Shown: piece after piece, positions 48,478-57,489 of the stretch | Numbering within the stretch: position 1 is the stretch's first letter | Layout: each line of letters starts with the position of its first letter | Assembly: GCA_947090765.1 (NCBI GenBank) | Contig: OX352322.1 | Location: forward strand, 6,069,001-6,133,000 | Direction: 5' to 3' | DNA length: 64,000 nt | Source of the DNA: Pseudomonas sp. MM223 | GTDB taxonomy: Bacteria > Pseudomonadota > Gammaproteobacteria > Pseudomonadales > Pseudomonadaceae | The notes under the pieces: generated by a model | The model's database searches: none | Seen by the model: the letters and a program-made list of their open reading frames with translations, nothing else | What the model was told of the DNA's origin: nothing | Position numbers and translations under genes: made by a program

Positions 48478-51059
48478 GACTTGCTCTTGCTCTTGCGTGG
48501 CGCGCCGGACTTCGGCGGGCCTTTACGGTGCTTGGTCGGCTTGCCGGTGGCCTTGCCACCTTTGTCCGACTTGCTGCTGGACGAGCCGCCGGTGCGGGCA
48601 TCGCTCATCAGCGCTTTTTTCATTTCGCGGCTCTTGCGCACTTCGGCGTTACGCTGCACGGCGTCTTTCGGGAAATACGCTTCGGCGGTTTCGCTCTTGC
48701 GGCTGCGCGGCTTTGGTGTGGCCTTGGCTTCGACCGGCGCAGGCTCGGGCTTGTCGGCTTTGTCGGCAGCCGGCGCGGCGCCGCGCTGCTTGCGGCCGAT
48801 CGGCGCAGCCAGCGTCTTGTCGGCCACTTCGAAGTCGATCTTGCGCTCGTCCAGGTCAACACGCATGACCTTGACTTCAATCGTGTCGCCCAGGCGGAAG
48901 CTGCGCCCGGTGCGCTCACCGGACAGGCGGTGGTGCACCGGGTCGAAGTGGTAGTAGTCGCCCGGCAGCGCACTGACGTGCACCAGGCCTTCCACATAGA
49001 TGTCGGTCAGCTCGACGAACAGGCCGAAACCGGTCACCGCGGTGATCACACCCGGGAAGGTTTCGCCCACGCGATCCTTCATGTACTCGCACTTGAGCCA
49101 GTTGACCACGTCACGGGTGGCTTCATCAGCCCGGCGCTCGGTCATCGAGCACTGCTCGCCAAGCTGCTCGAGGGTGCTCTCGTCGTACGGGTAGATGCGC
49201 GCCTTGGGGATGCTCATGGCGCCGGCACGCTTGACGTGCGGGGTATCGACCTTGGAGCGGATGATGCTGCGGATGGCGCGGTGCACCAGCAGGTCCGGGT
49301 AGCGACGGATCGGCGAGGTGAAGTGGGTGTACGCCTCGTAGTTCAGGCCGAAGTGGCCGTTGTTCTCGGTGCTGTACACCGCCTGGCTCAGCGAGCGCAG
49401 CATCACGGTCTGGATCAGGTGGAAATCCGGGCGCCCAGCGATGCTCGCCAGCAGGGCCTGGTAATCCTTCGGCGACGGGTCTTTGCCCTTGTGCAGGCTC
49501 AGGCCCAGCTCGCCCAGGAAGGCACGCAGTTTTTCCAGGCGCTCCGGCGGCGGGCCGTCATGCACGCGGTACAGTGCCGGCACGCCGTGCTTCTGCAGGA
49601 ACTCGGCGGTGGCTACGTTGGCCGCCAGCATGCATTCCTCGATCAGCTTGTGGGCGTCGTTGCGCACGGTCGGGCGGATTTCCGCGATCTTGCGCTCTTC
49701 GCCGAAGATGATGCGGGTTTCCTGGGTTTCGAAGTCGATGGCACCCCGGGTGTGACGGGCATCCACCAGCACCTTGTACAGGTTGTACAGGTTCTTCAGG
49801 TCCGGCACGACCGCCTTGTACTCCTCGCGCAGCGCCTTGCCCTCACGGGTGCGGGCGTGCTCGAGCATGCTGCTGACCTTGTTGTAGGTCAGGCGGGCGT
49901 GGGAGTGGATGACACCTTCGTAGAACTGGTAGTCGACCATCTGGCCGGCTTTGTTCATGGTCATTTCACAGACCATGGCCAAACGGTCGACGTGCGGGTT
50001 CAGCGAGCACAGGCCGTTGGACAGCTCTTCGGGGAGCATCGGCACCACGCGCTCGGGGAAGTACACCGAGTTACCACGCTGCTGGGCCTCGACGTCCAGG
50101 GCCGAGCCCAGGCGCACGTAGCTGGACACGTCGGCGATAGCCACATAGAGGCGCCAGCCACCGGAGAACAGGCGCAGCTTGCCCAGCGGTTCGCAATAGA
50201 CAGCGTCATCGAAGTCGCGGGCGTCTTCACCGTCGATGGTGACGAACGGCAGATGACGCAGGTCGACGCGCTTCTCTTTGTCCTTCTCTTCGACTTCGGA
50301 GCGGAACTTGCGCGCTTCCTTGACCACATCCTCGGGCCAGACGTGCGGGATGTCGTAGCTGCGCAGGGCAACGTCGATTTCCATGCCCGGCGCCATGTAG
50401 TTGCCGATGACCTCTACCACATCGCCTTGCGGCTGGAAGCGTGGGGTTGGCCAGTGGGTGATCTTGATTTCGACGAACTGGCCGATCTTGGCACCACCAT
50501 TACGCCCGGCGGTCACCAGCACTTCTTGCTGGATCTTCGGGTTGTCCGGGGTTACGTAGCCAATGCCGCCTTCTTCGAAGTAACGCCCGACCACGCTTTC
50601 GTGGGCACGGGAGATGACCTCGACGATCACACCTTCACGGCGCCCGCGACGGTCGGTACCGGACACCCGCGCCAGCGCGCGGTCGCCATCGAAGGCCAGG
50701 CGCATTTGCGACGGGCTGAGGAACAGGTCGTCGCTGCCATCATCGGGGATGAGGAAACCAAACCCGTCGCGGTGGCCGGAGATACGGCCGCAGATCAGGT
50801 CGAGCTTGTCCACCGGGGCATAAGTGCCGCGCCGGGTATAGATAAGCTGGCCGTCGCGCTCCATGGCACGCAGTCGGCGACGCAGGGCTTCGATCTGGTC
50901 TTCTTCATACAGACCAAACTCTTTCGCCAGCTCCTCGCGCGCAGCGGGCTCGCCACGGTCGGCAAGGCGTTGCAGGATCAGCTCACGGCTGGGAATGGGG
51001 TTGTCGTATTTTTCCGCTTCGCGAGCGGCCTCGGGATCGAGGGATTGCCAATCGGCCAT
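48474..51059 (-). CDS. rnr: Ribonuclease R
   Basis: An 861-residue 3'-5' exoribonuclease: N-terminal HTH (EELAKEFGLYEEDQIEALRR), two cold-shock domains, the RNB catalytic domain (DGEDARDFDDAVYCEPLG, about 280-297, with the metal-binding Asp cluster), an S1 domain (about 640-730; GVITAVTGFGLFVELTDIYV) and a Lys/Ser-rich basic tail. Degrades structured RNA and serves in rRNA quality control and tmRNA processing. Coupled to rlmB. Confidence 0.96.
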   Translation of the reverse strand: MADWQSLDPEAAREAEKYDNPIPSRELILQRLADRGEPAAREELAKEFGLYEEDQIEALRRRLRAMERDGQLIYTRRGTYAPVDKLDLICGRISGHRDGFGFLIPDDGSDDLFLSPSQMRLAFDGDRALARVSGTDRRGRREGVIVEVISRAHESVVGRYFEEGGIGYVTPDNPKIQQEVLVTAGRNGGAKIGQFVEIKITHWPTPRFQPQGDVVEVIGNYMAPGMEIDVALRSYDIPHVWPEDVVKEARKFRSEVEEKDKEKRVDLRHLPFVTIDGEDARDFDDAVYCEPLGKLRLFSGGWRLYVAIADVSSYVRLGSALDVEAQQRGNSVYFPERVVPMLPEELSNGLCSLNPHVDRLAMVCEMTMNKAGQMVDYQFYEGVIHSHARLTYNKVSSMLEHARTREGKALREEYKAVVPDLKNLYNLYKVLVDARHTRGAIDFETQETRIIFGEERKIAEIRPTVRNDAHKLIEECMLAANVATAEFLQKHGVPALYRVHDGPPPERLEKLRAFLGELGLSLHKGKDPSPKDYQALLASIAGRPDFHLIQTVMLRSLSQAVYSTENNGHFGLNYEAYTHFTSPIRRYPDLLVHRAIRSIIRSKVDTPHVKRAGAMSIPKARIYPYDESTLEQLGEQCSMTERRADEATRDVVNWLKCEYMKDRVGETFPGVITAVTGFGLFVELTDIYVEGLVHVSALPGDYYHFDPVHHRLSGERTGRSFRLGDTIEVKVMRVDLDERKIDFEVADKTLAAPIGRKQRGAAPAADKADKPEPAPVEAKATPKPRSRKSETAEAYFPKDAVQRNAEVRKSREMKKALMSDARTGGSSSSKSDKGGKATGKPTKHRKGPPKSGAPRKSKSKS

Positions 51060-51232
51060 CAGAAGGGGTTCACCTTGGGGTATATAGATAGGAATTCTGG
51101 CATAGGCCTATTGAAACCGGAAATGTCTGCCTTGGACAGCCCCCACTGCTGTGCATCCGGAGCAGTAATAGGCCTGTGGAATCAACAAGTTGAATTTTTT
51201 GAAATTTTTTTTGATTGGGGGGTTTACAGCTT

Positions 51233-51261
51233 TGGGGAGCGTCCGTATAGTGCGCACCACA
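51233..51261 (+). promoter_or_regulatory. Sigma-70 promoter of the tRNA-Leu pair
   Basis: TTTACA (51233-51238), 17-base spacer, TATAGT (51256-51261), followed by the GC-rich discriminator GCGCACC typical of stringently controlled stable-RNA promoters. About 70 bases upstream of the first tRNA. Confidence 0.8.
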
Positions 51262-51331
51262 ACGACGGACAAGCCCGAAGTTGTAGTAGAGATGAACGGC
51301 GCTGTAAAGCATCTTGTAATCTCGAATGTGT

Positions 51332-51418
51332 GCCCAGGTGGCGGAATTGGTAGACGCGCTGGTTTCAGGTATCAGTGACCGCAAGGTCGTGGAAGTTCGA
51401 GTCTTCTCCTGGGCACCA
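51332..51418 (+). tRNA. tRNA-Leu(CAG), copy 1
   Basis: 87 bases including encoded CCA. Acceptor GCCCAGG/CCTGGGC, anticodon stem CTGGT/ATCAG with loop TTCAGGT (anticodon CAG, reads CUG), a long variable arm TGACCGCAAGGTCGTGG as in class-II tRNAs, and T-loop GTTCGAG. Confidence 0.97.
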
Positions 51419-51428
51419 AATATTTTCA

Positions 51429-51456
51429 AGTAACAGATGACCAAGGATCTGTTACT
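51429..51456 (+). other. Hairpin in the tRNA spacer
   Basis: AGTAACAGAT-GACCAAGG-ATCTGTTACT, a perfect 10-bp stem with an 8-base loop between the two tRNA genes. Probably a processing structure of the joint precursor. Confidence 0.6.
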
Positions 51457-51506
51457 ACTGTGTGAAAGCGAACGATAGTCGCCTTCATCAGATGATGCAA
51501 AGCTTT

Positions 51507-51593
51507 GCCCAGGTGGCGGAATTGGTAGACGCGCTGGTTTCAGGTATCAGTGACCGCAAGGTCGTGGAAGTTCGAGTCTTCTCCTGGGCACCA
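51507..51593 (+). tRNA. tRNA-Leu(CAG), copy 2
   Basis: Identical over all 87 bases to copy 1, 88 bases downstream and in the same orientation; one precursor from the promoter at 51233 and terminator at 51599. Confidence 0.97.
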
Positions 51594-51598
51594 TACAA

Positions 51599-51630
51599 AA
51601 ACCCACTAGCTTGCTAGTGGGTTTTTTCTT
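51599..51630 (+). terminator. Intrinsic terminator of the tRNA-Leu operon
   Basis: AACCCACTAGC-TT-GCTAGTGGGTT stem followed by TTTTCTT, directly after the second tRNA. Confidence 0.9.
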
Positions 51631-51726
51631 GCCTACGTTTTTTGCCCCCCGCCTGCCCTCCCTCTCATTGCAATCCAGAATGATTCCTATCTAGGATTGA
51701 GCTTTCTCTCATGGAGCGAGCGAACG

Positions 51727-52751
51727 ATGAGCACGGACCTGACCACCCCTCACCCGCTGCAAGCGTGCTGGGACCTGCAGTTGGCGGGCCTCGCCGCCGA
51801 TGCCTTGCGCGTGGCACTGACGATCAACCTGTTCGACCACCTCGAGCAATACATCGCCCCGGCCCAACTGGCCACCGAACTGGACCTGGAACCTTTCAAT
51901 ACTGGCTACCTGCTGGAAATGCTCTGGGCCCAGGACCTGCTGGAGCGAGACGAACGTGGCAGCCACTACCGCAATGGCGAAACCGCCCGACGCTTTTTGA
52001 ATCGAAGCACCAGCGAGTATTGCGGTGACGCCCTGCTGTTCCGCCATCAGGTGTTGCGTCAGGCTGGCCAGCCTCTGGAACAAGCATTGCGCAATGGCCT
52101 GCCACCCGCATCGCTCCCGCTCCGGAAATGGCCCGACGCTGGGCCGAAGCGGCCCGCGTGCAGATTGCCCAGGAACAGCAGGCGGTTACTGTGGATGTGG
52201 CGTGCGCGCTGATCGAACGGTTGCCGCAGGCGCCGCGCCTGCGACGGATGCTGGATTTAGGGGGCGGCCCAGGCCTGGTCGCCATCGCCCTGGCCCGGCA
52301 GCTGCCGGATTTGCACGGTGCAGTGTTCGACTTTGCCGAAACGGCAGTAGTGGCCCAGGAGAATATTGTGCGCGCCGGGCTGGAAGAGCGCCTCGGGATC
52401 ATTGGCGGGGATCTGGATAGTGATGATTTTGGTAGTGGCTATGACCTGATCTGGTGCTCGTCGGTCTTCCACTTTGCCCACGAACTTGATGGGTTGCTGC
52501 GACGGCTGCATACGGCGCTGAACCCGGGCGGCGTGCTGGTGTGCTGTCATGCCGAGGTACCACAGGACAAACAGACTGCGGCGCGGGTGCTGCCTTATTA
52601 CCTGCACATGCGCATGCAGGGACGGCATGTGTTGCCAGCCGGGGAGCTTGCTGAGCGATTGCGCAACACGGGGTTTGCCGACGTGCGGCAGGAGGATGGC
52701 CTGAGGTACCCGGTTGCTCCGGTCACTGCAGTGACTGCCAGCAAGGTGTAA
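51727..52751 (+). pseudogene. SAM-dependent methyltransferase, frameshifted as given
   Basis: N-terminal part (MSTDLTTPHPLQACWDLQLA, winged-helix dimerisation fold as in O-methyltransferases) runs to NGLPPASLP at about 52115 and then leaves frame, stopping at 52212. The catalytic part continues one frame over: APEMARRWAEAARVQIAQEQ, SAM motif MLDLGGGPGLVAIALARQLP, and LNPGGVLVCCHAEV, to a stop at 52749. One lost base around 52110-52120 (CTCCCGCTCCG for CTCCCGGCTCCG) explains it. The joined product of about 341 residues fits small-molecule O-methyltransferases of the AcsA/hydroxyneurosporene type. Substrate unknown. Confidence 0.82.
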
Positions 52752-52761
52752 TCCTGTTCCG

Positions 52762-52793
52762 GCCTCTTCGCGGGCTTGCCCGCGAAGAGGCCA
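52762..52793. repeat. Single REP-type palindrome after the methyltransferase gene
   Basis: GGCCTCTTCGCGGG-CTTG-CCCGCGAAGAGGCC: a perfect 14-bp stem with a 4-base loop. Same core as the REP at 9.4 kb, here as one compact hairpin that can act as a transcript end. Confidence 0.75.
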
Positions 52794-52914
52794 ACACAAC
52801 TCTCGAAGATTGAACGATGGTCTGCCCATGAATTTCTCGTCACGCGGCCACTTGAGAAACAATTTCGTTTACCATTGTTTCCAAATATGTAGCCGTAAGC
52901 GAGGAAGTACCCGC

Positions 52915-53928
52915 ATGACGATCCGCCCGCAACCGCTGATGCGCACCTTGGCCGCCGCCGTGCTGAGCCTGGTCATCGGCGCTCCGGCCGCCATGGCAGA
53001 CGCACCGGTCACCCTGACCATGTACAACGGTCAGCACAAGGAAATCGGCGAAGCCATCGCCAAGGCCTACGAGGCCAAGACCGGTATTCACATCGACATC
53101 CGCAAGGGTAGCAGCAACCAGCTGGCCAGCCAGATCATCGAGGAAGGCGACCGTTCGCCGGCCGACATCATCTACACCGAAGAGTCCCCACCCCTGAACA
53201 ATTTGGGCGAACTGGGCCTGTTGGCCAAGATCGACGACGCCACCTCGAACATGATGCCCAAGGAGTACGTTGGCGCCAACGGCACCTGGATGGGTATCAC
53301 GGCCCGTACGCGCATCGTGGTGTACAACCCGAAAAAGGTCGACGAAAAAGACCTGCCAACCACGGTGATGGACTTTGCCAACCCTGAGTGGGAAGGCCGC
53401 GTCGGCTACGTCCCCACCAGTGGTGCATTCCAGGAGCAGGCCGTGGCCATCCTTAAAATGCACGGCCGGGAAGCCACCGAAGAATGGCTGACCGGCCTGA
53501 AAGCCTTCGGCAAGACCTACACCAACAACATGGTCGCCCTCAAAGCCGTGGAAAAAGGCGAGGTGGCTGCAGTACTGGTGAACAACTACTACTGGTACGC
53601 GCTTGAACGCGAACGCGGCAAGCTGGACACCAAGCTCTACTACCTGGCTGACGGCGATGCCGGCAACCTGGTGACCATTTCGGGCGCGGCCGTGGTCAAG
53701 GCCAGCAAGCACCCGAAAGAAGCCCAGGCCCTGCTGAACTGGATGGCCAGCGAAGAAGGCCAACGCGTGATCACCCAGACCACCGCGGAATACCCGCTGC
53801 ACAAGGGCATGGTTTCTGATCGTGGCCTGAAGCCGTTCGACGAACTGCGCCCGCCGAAGATCTCTCCGGCCGACCTGGGTAACGCCGAGGAAGCCATCGA
53901 ACTTGAGCGCGAGGTCGGCCTGCTCTAA
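52915..53928 (+). CDS. Ferric iron ABC transporter substrate-binding protein
   Basis: A 337-residue FbpA/FutA-type binding protein. Signal peptide about 1-28 (LAAAVLSLVIGAPAAMADA); body LTMYNGQHKEIGEAIAKAYE with the paired iron-ligand tyrosines at NNYYWYALERERGK (about 223-236). The start ATG 52915 has GAGGAAG ahead; the earlier open frame is upstream noise. It overlaps the permease start by one base (TAATG). Fur control is plausible but the upstream match is weak. Confidence 0.9.
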   Translation: MTIRPQPLMRTLAAAVLSLVIGAPAAMADAPVTLTMYNGQHKEIGEAIAKAYEAKTGIHIDIRKGSSNQLASQIIEEGDRSPADIIYTEESPPLNNLGELGLLAKIDDATSNMMPKEYVGANGTWMGITARTRIVVYNPKKVDEKDLPTTVMDFANPEWEGRVGYVPTSGAFQEQAVAILKMHGREATEEWLTGLKAFGKTYTNNMVALKAVEKGEVAAVLVNNYYWYALERERGKLDTKLYYLADGDAGNLVTISGAAVVKASKHPKEAQALLNWMASEEGQRVITQTTAEYPLHKGMVSDRGLKPFDELRPPKISPADLGNAEEAIELEREVGLL

Positions 53929-55493
53929 TGACTGCCGCCCTGTCCGAGCCGGTGCCGGTACGCTTCGTACCGCGCCGCAAGCGCCCCTCCATCTGGGTGG
54001 TGCTGCCTGTGCTGTTTTTGGTGGCGATGAGCCTGCTGCCACTGGCTTATGTCGCCATCAAAGCCTGGGAAGCCGGCTGGCGTGAAGCTTTGCACCTGCT
54101 GTGGCGCCCCTTTGTCTGGGGGCTGATGCGCAACACCCTGCTGCTGATGGTCGGGGTGACGCTGACCTGCATGGTGGTCGGCCTGGCGCTGGCCTGGCTG
54201 CTGGAACGCAGCAACCTGGCAGGCCGTCGGCTGTGGGGCGTGGTGCTATGCCTGCCATTCGCCGTGCCGTCGTTCGTCAGCAGCTTCACCTGGGTATCGC
54301 TGAGCTCGGATTTCGAAGGCCTGGGCGGGGCGATCATGGTCATGGCCCTGTCCAAATATCCGCTGGTGTTCCTGCCGGTGGCCGCAACCCTGCGCAACCT
54401 CGACACCTCGCTGGAGGAGTCGGCGCGCACCCTGGGTTGCAGCCGCTGGGGCGTGTTCAGCAAGGTCACCCTGCCACTGCTATGGCCGTCGATGCTCGGT
54501 GGCGCACTACTGATTGCCCTGCACATGCTGGTGGAGTTCGGTGCGCTGTCGATCCTCGGCCTGCAGACCTTTACCACGGCCATCTACCAACAGTTCGAAC
54601 TGGAGTTCAGCAATGCCAACGCGGCCATGCTGTCTGCCGTGCTGTTGGCAATGTGCCTGGTGATGCTGTGGCTTGAACTGCGCGTACGCGGCAAAGCCCG
54701 CCATGTGCGCATCGGCCAAGGCGTAGCACGGCGTGCACAGCCGGTACGGCTGCGTGGCTGGGCGGCGTTGGCGCAGCTGTTCTGTGTGGGCCTGGCGGTG
54801 CTGGGCAGCGGTATTCCGCTGGCCATGCTCGGCTACTGGCTGAGCGTAGGTTCGTCGGCAGCGTTCCCGGTAGCGGCCATTTCCAAGGCGCTGTTCACCT
54901 CGCTGTCGGTGTCGCTGGGTGGTGCCGGCTTCTGTGTGCTGCTGGCCTTGCCGATCAGCTTCCTGGTGGTGCGCTACAAAGGCCGCCTGGCGATCTGGGC
55001 CGAGCGCCTGCCGTACCTGCTGCACGCCCTGCCCGGCCTGGTGATTGCCCTGACCTTGGTGTTCTTCGCCCTACACTACGTGCCGGCGCTGTACCAGACC
55101 ACGGCGCTGTTGCTGCTGGCCTATGCGCTGCTATTCCTGCCACTGGCCCAGTCACCGGTGCGCACCGCACTGAACAAGGCCTCGCCAACGCTGGAAGAGG
55201 CAGCACGCACGTTGGGCGCAAGCAGCTTTGCCGCGTTCTGCCGGGTGACCTTGCCGATCATCTTCCCGGCCATGGCGGCGGCCTTTGCGCTGGTGTTCCT
55301 GGATGCCATGAAAGAGCTGACGGCCACGCTGCTGCTGAGCCCGACAGGGATGACTACCTTGGCTACCGAGGTGTGGGCACATACCGCAAACGTCGAGTTC
55401 GCGGCGGCGGCACCTTATGCGGCGTTGCTGATTGTGGTGTCGGGGTTGCCGGTTTATCTGCTCACTACGCGGATGTACTTGAGCAAAGCTTGA
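53928..55493 (+). CDS. Ferric iron ABC transporter permease
   Basis: A 521-residue fused permease of the FbpB/SfuB type with about 12 helices and two EAA loops (ESARTLGCSRWGVFSKVTLP at about 165-184 and EAARTLGASSFAAFCRVTLP at about 423-442), one per half. It delivers Fe(III) received from the preceding binding protein. The ATPase gene (fbpC) is not next to it, so the motor must be encoded elsewhere. Confidence 0.92.
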   Translation: MTAALSEPVPVRFVPRRKRPSIWVVLPVLFLVAMSLLPLAYVAIKAWEAGWREALHLLWRPFVWGLMRNTLLLMVGVTLTCMVVGLALAWLLERSNLAGRRLWGVVLCLPFAVPSFVSSFTWVSLSSDFEGLGGAIMVMALSKYPLVFLPVAATLRNLDTSLEESARTLGCSRWGVFSKVTLPLLWPSMLGGALLIALHMLVEFGALSILGLQTFTTAIYQQFELEFSNANAAMLSAVLLAMCLVMLWLELRVRGKARHVRIGQGVARRAQPVRLRGWAALAQLFCVGLAVLGSGIPLAMLGYWLSVGSSAAFPVAAISKALFTSLSVSLGGAGFCVLLALPISFLVVRYKGRLAIWAERLPYLLHALPGLVIALTLVFFALHYVPALYQTTALLLLAYALLFLPLAQSPVRTALNKASPTLEEAARTLGASSFAAFCRVTLPIIFPAMAAAFALVFLDAMKELTATLLLSPTGMTTLATEVWAHTANVEFAAAAPYAALLIVVSGLPVYLLTTRMYLSKA

Positions 55494-55499
55494 AGTGTC

Positions 55500-55522
55500 C
55501 CCAGGCCGCCACGCGGCCTGGG
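55500..55522 (+). terminator. GC hairpin after iron permease
   Basis: CCCAGGCCGC-CAC-GCGGCCTGGG, a perfect 10-bp stem 6 bases after the stop, without a U-run. Confidence 0.5.
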
Positions 55523-55642
55523 CCGAGACCTAATCCGCACGCAATGCTACGGACTGAATCGCCCCTGGTTTCCAATCTAGCCGCCATGCAAATCTTGCAC
55601 TGCCCCTTATATTTCCGTGCTGCCTCACTCAAACAGAAAATT

Positions 55643-56020
55643 TTAATATCCAGTCAACCTTAACCAAATCCAAAGGCCAATGAGCGCAAGAAAAACTGTG
55701 ACATGAACAAACCACAGGCCAACAAGCATACGGCGCAAACCATCAGGAAATCCATTTACATCCTGAAGATCTAGAAGCCCCTTCCGAATACAAAGTTCTC
55801 TCATGGACAACATCACAGACGCCGACCCCGTGCGCATAACCTTACCCAGCAACCCAGCATGACAAAAAACCTTTCTAGTGCCACATATCATTGAGCTATT
55901 GGAAAGTAACAACTCTATCCGATACACATATCGTACCGAAACATATAACCATGCGAGTATAACCATGAACAAGGCCACCATCAAAGGAAGGCCTAGCCAC
56001 CTCGCATCGAGTACAATCAC
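55643..56020 (-). CDS. Small two-helix membrane protein, probable immunity protein of the adjacent effector
   Basis: A 125-residue protein not recognised by family. One helix near the start (about 9-29; LGLPLMVALFMVILAWLYVS) and one near the end (about 99-121; MLVGLWFVHVTVFLALIGLW) flank a basic, Cys-containing middle. The start lies inside the stop of the effector gene (ATGA overlap), so both are translated together. Small polytopic proteins coded directly after pore-forming toxins are usually their immunity proteins (for example Tsi4 beside Tse4). AT-richer than its surroundings, suggesting transfer. Confidence 0.6.
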   Translation of the reverse strand: MIVLDARWLGLPLMVALFMVILAWLYVSVRYVYRIELLLSNSSMICGTRKVFCHAGLLGKVMRTGSASVMLSMRELCIRKGLLDLQDVNGFPDGLRRMLVGLWFVHVTVFLALIGLWIWLRLTGY

Positions 56021-56991
56021 TGTGTCACCTCATACAACAGCTCACCAAACATTCCACCGATATCACCTACGGCCGCCCCGCCCACGGCACCACCGACCGC
56101 TCCTCCAATCACAGTACACGCAAGGGCCCCCGGCCCACCTGTAGCCACTCCGAGGAAAAGCACGCACCCAACTCCGCCAAGAAAACCACCCATCGACCCA
56201 CCAGCAATAGATCCTCCGGTACTGCCAACTAAAGACCCGCCCTCCACGTATCTTGCCTTCCTGCACTCTTCAGTGCGCCCAAAAGTACATGCATGATGAA
56301 TACTCAGTCCAGTTGATGCCACATCAAGCCCCACCCCAATATAGGCACCCGTCTTCATCAGCTTTGCTGCCTTCGATACGCCTGCAATCTTCTCGGCATA
56401 TCCAGGAATCTCGCCTGTATGCAGGAAGCTCTTGGTAGATATCCCGAGCAATCTTTTCACCGAGCCTTCACGCTTCAACCCTGCCCCATACGCTGCTAGA
56501 TTGCTAAGTTGCATCTCCAATCTGACAAACAATACTTTTCTCTTGGAATAAAATACTTCACGCGCTTGTAATGTGCCGTTTTTCAAATACTCGCGATGCA
56601 GCATCTCAATTTCTTCCAACGTTTTCTTGATCGCTCCGAGATGCCTGCTCCAACCGTCACTGGCCATCCCCGCCCCCAAGGACGCATGAGCCAAGAGACT
56701 TTTCAACATCTCATAGTTATCCAGTAAAAAATCATCCACCCCAGCGCCGTTGATCTCAAGCTGATGGTGTATTCCCGCCGCCTTCGCCATCAAAAATGCT
56801 TCATGGGCTGTGCACATAGGCGTGCTGGGATCACCAACAATCACCAACTCCCCGCCTACGACCACACTATTGGCAATATGAGCATTCAACACGTCAAACT
56901 TGACCCGCTGATTGGCCGACATTGGCGTGCCGGCCTTCAACGACTCATAAGATTGCGCTTGCGGATTGATAAAACTGCGCGCCGCGGACAT
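56017..56991 (-). CDS. Probable Hcp-associated T6SS effector with glycine-zipper pore domain
   Basis: A 324-residue protein. The N-terminal part contains ELVIVGDPSTPMCTAHEAFL (about 48-67), a block I recall from proteins encoded next to hcp in pseudomonads; the middle (about 90-215) is helical. Residues 251-312 are a hydrophobic Gly-rich tail with repeated GxxxG spacing (GGSLVGSTGGSIAGG; IGGAVGGAVGGAAVGDIGG), the hallmark of glycine-zipper membrane insertion as in Tse4-type toxins. It is 9 bases downstream of hcp and coupled to a small membrane protein. Effector role is inferred from architecture and context. Codon use and GC are lower than in neighbouring genes. Confidence 0.62.
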   Translation of the reverse strand: MSAARSFINPQAQSYESLKAGTPMSANQRVKFDVLNAHIANSVVVGGELVIVGDPSTPMCTAHEAFLMAKAAGIHHQLEINGAGVDDFLLDNYEMLKSLLAHASLGAGMASDGWSRHLGAIKKTLEEIEMLHREYLKNGTLQAREVFYSKRKVLFVRLEMQLSNLAAYGAGLKREGSVKRLLGISTKSFLHTGEIPGYAEKIAGVSKAAKLMKTGAYIGVGLDVASTGLSIHHACTFGRTEECRKARYVEGGSLVGSTGGSIAGGSMGGFLGGVGCVLFLGVATGGPGALACTVIGGAVGGAVGGAAVGDIGGMFGELLYEVTQ

Positions 56992-57000
56992 GCTCGCACC

Positions 57001-57489
57001 TCATGCGTATTTCTTATTATTGATGCGGTCCCAGCCGCCGGTCACGTTGCCACCGGCCGCTCCATCCAGGCGCTTCTGCCGGGTGTAGGTGGTCTTGATA
57101 CGGCCATAGTTGAGCTGCACAACTTCCACCGGAACCCCTGCGTTGGCGCTCTGGGCGTAGTCGGCGATGATCACTTCTTCTAGGACGACTTCGTAGTATT
57201 TGAGCTTGTCGCCACCCGCACGGCACACCACCAGCTTCACCGCCTTCAGATGCTGGCCAGCACAACTCGCCTCCAGCAGCTTGCAGCTGGCGCTGTCCAG
57301 GTACTTGGTGAAAGTGAAGTTGGTGAGCGTGGTACGCCCGGAAGATGCGCCACCCGCAGAGCTTGCGGTGGCAGAAGTGCTCTGATTGGCACCGAACTTG
57401 TAGCCGACGATTTCGATCCAGTTGGCGTATTGCTCGTCCAGTGATTCGCCTGTGATCTCTGCGATTTGAATATAAGCATCGAAAGCCAT
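57001..57489 (-). CDS. hcp: Hcp-family type VI secretion tube protein
   Basis: A 162-residue Hcp: MAFDAYIQIAEITGESLDEQ start, NFTFTKYLDSASCKLLEASC core, KYYEVVLEEVIIADYAQSAN. Hcp rings form the T6SS inner tube and carry small effectors in their lumen. It is isolated from any T6SS core cluster in this window, so this is an orphan hcp dedicated to the downstream effector. GGAGAGG precedes ATG 57489; the frame is open 28 codons upstream but without a better start. Confidence 0.92.
   Translation of the reverse strand: MAFDAYIQIAEITGESLDEQYANWIEIVGYKFGANQSTSATASSAGGASSGRTTLTNFTFTKYLDSASCKLLEASCAGQHLKAVKLVVCRAGGDKLKYYEVVLEEVIIADYAQSANAGVPVEVVQLNYGRIKTTYTRQKRLDGAAGGNVTGGWDRINNKKYA

Noticed and set aside
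48528..51353. 941-codon open frame on the plus strand over rnr
   Set aside because: It is the antisense shadow of a well-recognised RNase R gene; long stop-free antisense frames are expected in GC-rich DNA with this codon usage. No domain seen.
52854..52872. Fur box upstream of the iron-binding protein gene
   Set aside because: GAGAAACAATTTCGTTTAC matches the 19-base consensus at only about 11 positions, close to what AT-rich upstream DNA gives by chance. Iron control remains plausible but is not shown.
55643..57489. T6SS cassette as part of a prophage or transposon
   Set aside because: No integrase, transposase, phage gene or terminal repeats are seen on either side; flanks are core genes.
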